This document shows positions 1 to 4,994 of a stretch of DNA of 5,792 nt, in pieces (the first letter of the stretch is position 1; each line of letters starts with the position of its first letter). This DNA comes from Gaiellales bacterium (GTDB lineage Bacteria; Actinomycetota; Thermoleophilia; Gaiellales; F1-60-MAGs149), in NCBI GenBank assembly GCA_030831375.1, contig JAURLF010000235.1, positions 1 through 5,792 of the forward strand, in the 5' to 3' direction. Both the position numbers and the translations under genes were made by a program. Under the pieces are notes generated by a model. It saw nothing but the letters and a program-made list of their open reading frames with translations. It searched no databases and was not told the DNA's origin.

Positions 1-558
1 GAAGTCGGTGATCGCCGGCGAGTAGACGGCGCCGCCCGCACACGGCCCCATCACGAGCGAGATCTGCGGGATCACGCCCGAGGCGTCGACGTTGCGCTGG
101 AAGATGTCGGCGTAGCCGCCGAGCGAGACGACGCCCTCCTGGATGCGCGCGCCGCCCGAGTCGTTGATGCCGATCACGGGGCAGCCGTAGCGCAGCGCCA
201 GGTCCATGACCTTGCAGATCTTCTCCGCGAAGGCCTCGCCGAGGGAGCCGCCGAAGACGGTGAAGTCCTGCGAGAAGGCGAACACGCGGCGGCCGTGCAC
301 GAGCCCGTGGCCCGTGATCACGCCGTCGCCGTACGGCCGCCGGTCGGCGAGTTCCGCGTTGCGGTGCTGCACGTAGCGGTCGATCTCCCGGAACGTGCCC
401 GGGTCGAAGAGGGCCTCGATGCGCTCGCGGGCGAGCCCCTTGCCGCGGGCGCGCTGGCGCTCCGCCGCGGCCGGGTCGGGCTGCTCGGTCGAGGCGCGCA
501 GCTCCTCGAGGTGCTGCAGGCGCTCGGCGGTGGTTCCGGGTTCGTGGCGGTCGGTCAC
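1..558 (-). CDS. pccB: Propionyl-CoA carboxylase carboxyltransferase (beta) subunit, N-terminal part
   Basis: Acyl-CoA carboxylase beta subunit, which transfers the carboxyl group from carboxybiotin to an acyl-CoA, most likely propionyl-CoA to (S)-methylmalonyl-CoA, in the cytoplasm. The 186 residues visible are the N-terminal crotonase-fold half. An amphipathic helical lead (HLEELR) is followed by GKGLARERIEALFDPGTFRE (residues 39-58), SQDFTVFGGSLGE (96-108), INDSGGARIQEG (131-142, with the Gly-Gly-Ala stretch that shapes the oxyanion hole) and GPCAGGAVYSPAITDF (171-186). The family is normally about 510-530 residues, so the C-terminal half lies beyond base 1. The GTG at 558 is chosen because a GGAGG sits 9 nt upstream and the protein begins at the family's usual N-terminus. 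It follows the mutase gene on the same strand after 52 bp, presumably in one transcript. A related decarboxylase or acetyl-CoA carboxylase beta subunit is the alternative; the mutase neighbour favours propionyl-CoA. Confidence 0.92.
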   Translation of the reverse strand, partial: MTDRHEPGTTAERLQHLEELRASTEQPDPAAAERQRARGKGLARERIEALFDPGTFREIDRYVQHRNAELADRRPYGDGVITGHGLVHGRRVFAFSQDFTVFGGSLGEAFAEKICKVMDLALRYGCPVIGINDSGGARIQEGVVSLGGYADIFQRNVDASGVIPQISLVMGPCAGGAVYSPAITDF

Positions 559-567
559 GGGCGGGCC

Positions 568-572
568 CCTCC
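568..572 (-). promoter_or_regulatory. Shine-Dalgarno sequence of pccB
   Basis: GGAGG (read on the minus strand, within GGAGGGG) ends 9 nt before the GTG at 558. It fixes the pccB start and shows that this genome uses Shine-Dalgarno initiation for a gene inside an operon, in contrast to the first genes of the neighbouring units, which have none. Confidence 0.7.
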
Positions 573-610
573 GGGAGCCGGGGTCGGCGGCAGGATAGCG
601 GTGGGCCCGC

Positions 611-2170
611 TCAGCGGTCGTGCGTGCCCCAGGCGGCGCGCAGCTCGCCGCAGACCTCGCCGACGGTGGCGCTGGCGGCGAGGGCGGCGCGCAGCGGCTC
701 GAGCAGGGGCGCTCCGTCCGCGTCCGCGGCGGCCCGCACCTGCGCGAGCGCCGCCTCGACGGCGGCCGCGTCGCGGCCGGCGCGCAGCGCCTGGAGGCGC
801 GCGACCTGCTCGCGCTCGAGCGCGGGGTCGAGGCGGTGGATCGGCACCTCGGGCTCCTCCTCGGAGCGGTAGCGGTTGACGCCGACGACGATGTCCTCGC
901 CGCGCTCGAGGCGCATCTGCGCCCGGTAGGCGGACTCCTCGATCTGGTCCTGCACGAAGCCCTGCTCGATCGCGGCGACGGCGCCGCCGATGCGGTCGAT
1001 CTCGCCGATCAGCTCGAGCGCGCGCGCCTCGAGCTCGTCCGTCAGGGCCTCCACGTACCACGAGCCGCCGAACGGGTCGGCGGTGGCCGGCACGCCCGAC
1101 TCGTGCAGCAGCACCTGCTGCGTGCGCAGGGCGAGCGTGGCGGCGTGCTCGGTCGGCAGCGCGAGCGCCTCGTCGAAGCCGTTCGTGTGCAGCGACTGCG
1201 CGCCGCCCGCCGTGGCGGAGAAGGCCTGCAGGGCGACGCGGACGAGGTTCACCTCCGGCTGCTGCGCCGTCAGGGTCGAGCCGCCGGTCTGCGCGTGGAA
1301 GCGCAGCATCAGGCTGCGCTCGTCGCGCGCGCCGAAGCGGTCGCGCATCAGGGTCGCCCACATCCGCCGCGCCGCCCGGAACTTCGCGACCTCCTGGAAG
1401 ACGTCGTTGTGCGCGTTGAAGAAGAAGCTCAGCCGCGGCGCGAACGCGTCCACGTCGAGGCCGTGGTCGACGGCGGCCTGAACGTAGGCGAGGCCGTTGG
1501 CGAGCGTGAAGGCGAGCTCCTGGACCGCGCTCGAGCCGGCCTCGCGGATGTGGTACCCGGAGATCGAGATCGTGTTGAAGCGCGGCAGCCGCTCCTTGGC
1601 GTAGCGCATCGTGTCGACCGTCAGGCGCATCGACGGCCGCGGCGGGAAGATGTAGTTCCCGCGCGCCGCGTACTCCTTGAGGATGTCGTTCTGGATCGTG
1701 CCGCTGAGGGACTCCGGGGCGGCGCCCTGGCGCTCGCCGGCGAGTTCGTAGAGCAGGAGCAGCACGGAGGCGGGGGCGTTGATCGTCATCGACGTCGACA
1801 CCTCCGCCAGCGGGATGCCCCGGAACAGGCGCTCCATGTCCTCCACGGAGTCGATCGCCACGCCGGTGCGGCCGACCTCGCCGAGGCTGCGCGGGTCGTC
1901 CGAGTCGAGGCCGAGCTGCGTCGGCAGGTCGAACGCCGTGGAGAGGCCGGTCTGGCCGCGCTCGAGCAGGAGCCGGAAGCGGCCGTTGGTCTCCTCGGCG
2001 CTCGCGAAGCCCGCGTACTGGCGCATCGTCCACGCGCGCGAGCGGTAGCCGTCGGGGCGCACGCCGCGCGTGTAGGGGAACGCGCCCGGCTCGCCGACCC
2101 GGTCCGACCCCGGGCCGTCGCAGACGGCGGGGACGGGGATCCCGGACTCGGTGGTCGTCTCCTCGCTCAC
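611..2170 (-). CDS. mcmA1: Methylmalonyl-CoA mutase-type acyl-CoA mutase, catalytic (large) subunit without B12 domain
   Basis: Catalytic TIM-barrel subunit of an adenosylcobalamin-dependent acyl-CoA mutase, probably interconverting (R)-methylmalonyl-CoA and succinyl-CoA. At 519 residues it matches the separate large subunits (mcmA1/IcmA/HcmA type), not the ~730-residue full enzyme, and there is no DxHxxG cobalamin-binding motif. Aligned from memory to Propionibacterium MutB with a constant offset of 37, the active-site residues are present: Tyr52 (Tyr89) in MRQYAGF, Gln160 (Gln197) in GTIQND, Arg170 (Arg207), and Tyr206-His207 (Tyr243-His244) in SISGYH. Tyr at position 52 argues for methylmalonyl-CoA; isobutyryl-CoA mutase has Phe there and 2-hydroxyisobutyryl-CoA mutase Ile. 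Other family blocks are AFDLPTQ (79-85), RFHAQTGGSTLTAQ (290-303), QSLHTNGFDEALALPTE (325-341) and GVNRYR (430-435). The segment before the active Tyr is unusual (RPDGYRSRAW, 38-47). The GTG start at 2170 has no Shine-Dalgarno but a TANNNT box 8 nt upstream. First gene of an operon with pccB; the B12-binding partner is not in the window. Confidence 0.9.
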   Translation of the reverse strand: MSEETTTESGIPVPAVCDGPGSDRVGEPGAFPYTRGVRPDGYRSRAWTMRQYAGFASAEETNGRFRLLLERGQTGLSTAFDLPTQLGLDSDDPRSLGEVGRTGVAIDSVEDMERLFRGIPLAEVSTSMTINAPASVLLLLYELAGERQGAAPESLSGTIQNDILKEYAARGNYIFPPRPSMRLTVDTMRYAKERLPRFNTISISGYHIREAGSSAVQELAFTLANGLAYVQAAVDHGLDVDAFAPRLSFFFNAHNDVFQEVAKFRAARRMWATLMRDRFGARDERSLMLRFHAQTGGSTLTAQQPEVNLVRVALQAFSATAGGAQSLHTNGFDEALALPTEHAATLALRTQQVLLHESGVPATADPFGGSWYVEALTDELEARALELIGEIDRIGGAVAAIEQGFVQDQIEESAYRAQMRLERGEDIVVGVNRYRSEEEPEVPIHRLDPALEREQVARLQALRAGRDAAAVEAALAQVRAAADADGAPLLEPLRAALAASATVGEVCGELRAAWGTHDR

Positions 2171-2184
2171 GGAGGGGGAGCGTA
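2171..2184 (-). promoter_or_regulatory. Candidate leaderless promoter (-10 box) of the mutase-pccB operon
   Basis: On the minus strand TACGCT (2184-2179, fits TANNNT) is followed by 8 nt of pyrimidines (CCCCCTCC) and then the GTG at 2170. No Shine-Dalgarno fits in between, so transcription probably begins at or within a base or two of the start codon. I see no convincing -35 element. Confidence 0.4.
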
Positions 2185-2186
2185 GC

Positions 2187-2223
2187 CGGACCGGCGCCGG
2201 CGGACGCCCGTAGACTTGTCGCC
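2187..2223 (+). promoter_or_regulatory. Candidate leaderless promoter of the MoaD-MoaE fusion gene
   Basis: TAGACT (2211-2216) lies 7 nt before the GTG at 2224, the spacing expected if +1 is the start codon itself; there is no Shine-Dalgarno. Upstream, CGGACC (2187-2192; GAC in common with TTGACA) lies 18 nt before the -10, and the spacer contains the perfect 10-bp palindrome CCGGCGCCGG (2191-2200). The 53-bp gap also has to hold the divergent mutase promoter. The -10 is reasonably supported; the -35 is a guess. Confidence 0.5.
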
Positions 2224-2883
2224 GTGGCCACCGTCGACGTCCGCCTCTTCGCCGGCCTGCGCGAGCGCGCCGGCACGGGGCGCTGCGCGCTCGAGGTCGA
2301 CGCGGGTGCGCCCGTCGAACGGGTCTGGGACCTGCTCGGTCTCGGCGAGCGACCGCCCGGCATCGCTTACGCCGTCAACCGCGCCTACGTGGAGCCGGAC
2401 CACCCGCTCGCCGACGGTGACGAGGTCGCGCTGATCCCGCCCGTCTCGGGCGGTGCCGACGCAGCCCGGATCGGCGTGCAGCTGATGGACGGCCCGCTCG
2501 ACATCGCCGGCCTCCATGCGCGCGCGAACGACCCGCGCGCCGGCGCCCAGGCCGCCTTCACGGGCACCGTGCGCAACCGCACGGGCGACAAGGAGGTGCT
2601 GCGGCTCGAGTACGAGGCCTACGCGGAGATGGCCGCCGAGGAGCTCGAGCGGATCGCCCGTCGGGCCGCCGCCGACCACGGCCTCGTCGCCGTCGAGATC
2701 GCGCACCGCACCGGCGTGGTCCTGCCGGGCGAGGCGAGCGTGGTGATCGTCTCGACGGCGCGCCACCGGCCGGCGGCCCTGGCCGCGACGCAGTGGATCA
2801 TCGAGCAGCTGAAGGCGTCAGTGCCGATCTGGAAGCGCGAGGTCTACGCGGACGGCTCGACCTGGGTCGGCCAGGGCTCGTAG
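2224..2883 (+). CDS. moaX: MoaD-MoaE fusion: single-chain molybdopterin synthase (MoaX type)
   Basis: Molybdopterin synthase converts cyclic pyranopterin monophosphate to molybdopterin using sulfur carried as a thiocarboxylate on the C-terminal Gly of MoaD. Here both subunits are in one 219-residue chain. Residues 1-77 are MoaD: beta-grasp start VDVRLFAGLRERAG (4-17), then DGDEVALIPPVSGG (64-77), whose Gly76-Gly77 matches the MoaD C-terminus. After a short link (ADAAR, 78-82) MoaE follows: FTGTVRN (112-118, with the conserved Arg117), HRTG (161-164), ARHRPAA (179-185) and QLKASVPIWKRE (195-206). Lys197 and Lys204 match the E. coli MoaE catalytic Lys119 and Lys126. Both domains look intact. 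Because the Gly-Gly is internal, the protein presumably must be cut after Gly77, as established for the Mycobacterium tuberculosis fusion MoaX. The GTG start is chosen because it falls directly before beta strand 1 of MoaD, with a TANNNT box 7 nt upstream. It is transcribed alone, divergent from the mutase operon and convergent with the GST-like gene. Confidence 0.93.
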   Translation: MATVDVRLFAGLRERAGTGRCALEVDAGAPVERVWDLLGLGERPPGIAYAVNRAYVEPDHPLADGDEVALIPPVSGGADAARIGVQLMDGPLDIAGLHARANDPRAGAQAAFTGTVRNRTGDKEVLRLEYEAYAEMAAEELERIARRAAADHGLVAVEIAHRTGVVLPGEASVVIVSTARHRPAALAATQWIIEQLKASVPIWKREVYADGSTWVGQGS

Positions 2884-2887
2884 CCCC

Positions 2888-2902
2888 GCCGGCCGGACCG
2901 GC
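2888..2902. terminator. Short GC hairpin in the convergent gap, possible bidirectional terminator
   Basis: GCCGG-CCGGA-CCGGC makes a 5-bp all-GC stem with a 5-nt loop in the 19 bp between the two convergent stop codons. No T tract follows on either strand, so it is not a canonical intrinsic terminator, and short GC stems are common at this base composition. Position is the main argument. Confidence 0.25.
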
Positions 2903-3571
2903 TCAGATCGGCTCGCCGCCGCGCAGCTCGGGGTGGTTGCGCTGGAGGTCCGGGGTCAGGTCGTCGAGCTCCCGGGTCCGCGCGATCGCGGGACGCGCGC
3001 CGACGCGCGCGAAGTGGCCCTGCACGTTGGCGCCGCCGACGAGCACGTCGTCGACGAAGGACTGCCAGCCGACCATCATGTAGAGGTAGATGTCGGCCAC
3101 GGAGAAGCGGTCGCCGAGGCACCACTCGCGCCCCTCGAGCTCGCGCTCCAGGTAGTCGCCGTGCTTGGCCATGTTGACGATCCCGCGCTCGCGGATGCCG
3201 GGCGCGCCCGCCTCGTCCGCGGTCAGGAACTGCGGGATCATCAGCGGCCACCACGCCGGGTGGAGCGTGTTCGCGATCCACGTCACCCAGCGGTAGGCGA
3301 CGGGGCGGAGCGGGTCGCCGACCGGGGGCAGGAGGCCCGCGTCGGGGAAGGAGTCGCCGATGTGCAGGAGCACGGCGCCCGTCTCGTAGACCGCGGCGTC
3401 GCCGTCGACCAGCGTCGGGACGCGCTGCAGCGCGTTCGCCTGCCCGAAGGACGGGTCGCGGTCGCGGTGGCGCGGATGCACGTTCACGACCTCGTACTCG
3501 ACGCCGGCCTCCTCGAGGGCGGCGCGGGCGGCGAAGGACGAGGAACCGGTGATCTGATACAGACGCATCAT
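2903..3571 (-). CDS. Glutathione S-transferase-like protein with Ser at the beta-class Cys position
   Basis: A 222-residue soluble protein with the two-domain GST layout; numbering below is from the second Met (3568). Residues 1-80 are a thioredoxin-like domain: MRLYQITGSSS, the cis-proline block RVPTLVDG (49-56) and YETGAVL (61-67), with the Glu-Thr pair that normally holds the gamma-glutamyl group of glutathione. The rest is a helical C-terminal domain containing the N-capping box FSVAD (155-159, Ser156-x-x-Asp159). Against beta-class bacterial GSTs (MKLYxxxGxCS) the catalytic Cys10 is Ser10, with Ser11 kept. Substrate is unknown: it could conjugate or reduce a thiol, or act as a dehalogenase- or isomerase-type GST. 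Two adjacent ATGs (3571, 3568) are possible starts; a TANNNT box lies 11 nt upstream of the first. It is alone on its strand, convergent with the molybdopterin synthase gene and divergent from selA. A longer in-frame reading runs upstream to 3913, but the extra residues are low-complexity and overlap selA, so I exclude it. Confidence 0.85.
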   Translation of the reverse strand: MMRLYQITGSSSFAARAALEEAGVEYEVVNVHPRHRDRDPSFGQANALQRVPTLVDGDAAVYETGAVLLHIGDSFPDAGLLPPVGDPLRPVAYRWVTWIANTLHPAWWPLMIPQFLTADEAGAPGIRERGIVNMAKHGDYLERELEGREWCLGDRFSVADIYLYMMVGWQSFVDDVLVGGANVQGHFARVGARPAIARTRELDDLTPDLQRNHPELRGGEPI

Positions 3572-3588
3572 GGGCGGCGGCCACCGTA
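3572..3588 (-). promoter_or_regulatory. Candidate -10 box of the GST-like gene
   Basis: TACGGT (3588-3583 on the minus strand) fits TANNNT and lies 11 nt before the ATG at 3571, which would leave an untranslated leader of about 4 nt. There is no Shine-Dalgarno and no clear -35. Confidence 0.35.
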
Positions 3589-3614
3589 CCAGACGCCCCC
3601 TGACTCGAATGTGA

Positions 3615-3650
3615 CGGACCGGGCCGCCCGGCGGCCCTACCATCCGTCCC
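3615..3650 (+). promoter_or_regulatory. Candidate leaderless promoter of selAB
   Basis: TACCAT (3638-3643) is followed by 7 nt and then the ATG at 3651, the same geometry as the promoter before the MoaD-MoaE gene. There is no Shine-Dalgarno. CGGACC (3615-3620) lies exactly 17 nt before the -10 and is the best -35 candidate, though it matches TTGACA at only three positions. The whole 17-nt spacer is a perfect inverted repeat. Confidence 0.5.
3621..3637. repeat. Perfect 17-bp dyad between -35 and -10 of the selA promoter
   Basis: GGGCCGCC-C-GGCGGCCC: two 8-bp arms, exact reverse complements, around one base. It ends immediately before the TACCAT -10 box. That position would suit an operator; since the transcript would start downstream, it is not a leader hairpin. 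High GC raises the chance of accidental dyads. Confidence 0.5.
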
Positions 3651-4994
3651 ATGGAGGCCCTGCGCCAGCTGCCCGCGGTCGACCGGGTGCTCAATGAGCC
3701 CGCCCTCGCGGGGCTCGTCGCCGAGCTCGGCCATGCCGGCGCCGCGGACCTCGCCCGCCGCGCCCTCGACGCGCGCCGCGCCGAGCTCGCGGCCGGCGCG
3801 GAGGCGGCCGGCGGCCGCGACGCGGAGGCGGCGCTCGTCGCCCGCCGGGCGCTCGCGCTCGACGGCACGCGCCTCAGGCGCGTCCTCAACGCCACCGGCG
3901 TCGTCGTGCACACGAACCTCGGCCGAGCGCCCCTGCCGGCGGAGGCGGTGCGCGCCGTGGCGGGGACCGCCGGTGCCTACGCCGACCTCGAGCTCGACCT
4001 CGCCACGGGCCAGCGCGGCTCGCGCCAGGCGCACGTCGGCCCGCTCGCGGCGCGACTGGTCGGCGCGGAGGCCGCGATCGCCGTCAACAACTGCGCCGGC
4101 GCGCTCGTGCTCGTGCTCGCCGCGCTCGCGCGCGAGCGCGAGGTCGTCGTCTCGCGCGGCCAGCTGATCGAGATCGGCGACGGCTTCCGGCTGCCGGAGA
4201 TCATGGCCCAGGCGGGCGCGCGCCTCGTGGAGGTGGGCGCCACGAACCGCACGCGGCTCGATGACTACGCGGCGGCGATCGGCCCGGAGACGGCGCTGAT
4301 CCTGCGCGCCCACCCCTCCAACTTCCGCGTCGTCGGCTTCACGGAGGAGGTCGCCGTGGCGGACCTGGCCCGGCTCGGCGCGGAGCGCGGCGTGCCCGTC
4401 GTCGACGACATCGGCTCCGGCCTCGTCCGGCCCGATCCCGACCTGCCGGGCGAGCCCGACGCGGCCGGGTCGGTCGCCGCGGGCGCGGGCCTCGTCCTGT
4501 TCTCCGCCGACAAGCTGCTCGGCGGCCCCCAGGCCGGCGTGATCGCGGGCCGCGCCGACCTCGTGGAGGCGGCCGCCCGGCACCCCCTGGCGCGTGCGCT
4601 GCGGATCGACCGGCTCGGGGTGGCCGCGCTCGAGGCGGTGCTGCGCCTCCACCTCGACCCCGAGCGGGCCCGGGCGGCGGTGCCGGTGCGGCGCATGATC
4701 GCGATGCCGGCCGACGAGGTCCGCGCACGCGCCGAGCGGCTCGCGGCGCTGACCGGCGGCGACGTCGCCGAGACGGCGGCCCGCATCGGCGGCGGCGCCC
4801 TGCCCGCCGTCGACCTGCCGAGCTGGGCGTGCGCCCTGCCGGACCCCGCGGGCGAGCTGCACGCGGCGCTGCGCACCGGCGAGCCGGCCGTGCTCGGCCG
4901 ACTCGAGGACGGGCGGCTGCTGCTCGACTGCCGCACGCTGCTCGACGACGCGGACGTCGAGGTCATCGCCGCCCGCGTCACCGCCTGCCGATGA
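3651..4994 (+). CDS. selA: L-seryl-tRNA(Sec) selenium transferase SelA
   Basis: PLP enzyme that converts Ser-tRNA(Sec) to Sec-tRNA(Sec) with selenophosphate, in the cytoplasm, as a large ring-shaped homo-oligomer in known cases. At 447 residues it is close to the E. coli protein (463). An N-terminal tRNA-binding region (LRQLPAVDRVLNEP, 4-17) is followed by the family signature LNATGVVVHTNLGRAPL (79-95), NNCAGAL (146-152), SRGQLIEIGDGFRLPEI (168-184), HPSNFRVVGF (221-230), VVDDIGSGL (250-258) and FSADKLLGGPQAG (284-296). Lys288 is the PLP Schiff-base lysine; the motif reads SADK where E. coli has SGDK. HPLARALRIDRL (311-322) and the C-terminal small domain complete the protein, and no domain is missing. 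The ATG at 3651 is chosen because it matches the family N-terminus and lies 7 nt after a TANNNT box. Its stop overlaps the selB start as ATGA, so the pair is a translationally coupled operon. No tRNA(Sec) or selD is visible in the window. Confidence 0.97.
   Translation: MEALRQLPAVDRVLNEPALAGLVAELGHAGAADLARRALDARRAELAAGAEAAGGRDAEAALVARRALALDGTRLRRVLNATGVVVHTNLGRAPLPAEAVRAVAGTAGAYADLELDLATGQRGSRQAHVGPLAARLVGAEAAIAVNNCAGALVLVLAALAREREVVVSRGQLIEIGDGFRLPEIMAQAGARLVEVGATNRTRLDDYAAAIGPETALILRAHPSNFRVVGFTEEVAVADLARLGAERGVPVVDDIGSGLVRPDPDLPGEPDAAGSVAAGAGLVLFSADKLLGGPQAGVIAGRADLVEAAARHPLARALRIDRLGVAALEAVLRLHLDPERARAAVPVRRMIAMPADEVRARAERLAALTGGDVAETAARIGGGALPAVDLPSWACALPDPAGELHAALRTGEPAVLGRLEDGRLLLDCRTLLDDADVEVIAARVTACR

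Noticed and set aside
620..2185. A 521-residue open frame on the plus strand across the whole mutase gene
   Set aside because: The mutase on the minus strand matches its family end to end. The antisense frame is Arg/Ala/Val/Leu-rich without any recognisable domain, as expected at this GC content where stop codons are rare.
555..2363. A 602-residue minus-strand frame overlapping the mutase in another phase
   Set aside because: Its product is Arg/Pro/Ala-rich low-complexity sequence, it overlaps the start of the MoaD-MoaE gene, and it is the frame-shifted shadow of the mutase.
3572..3650. A tRNA(Sec) gene or SECIS element next to selA
   Set aside because: The 79-bp gap is too short for the ~95-nt tRNA(Sec), and there is no UGA selenoprotein reading frame beside the 17-bp dyad.
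3572..3913. An N-terminal extension of the GST-like protein in frame up to 3913
   Set aside because: The added ~114 residues are Ala/Arg/Ser-rich, overlap selA and its promoter, and the GST fold begins normally at MRLY.
2844..4862. A 672-residue minus-strand frame across the GST-like gene and selA
   Set aside because: It is antisense to SelA, which is unmistakable, and out of frame with the GST-like protein; no domain is visible.
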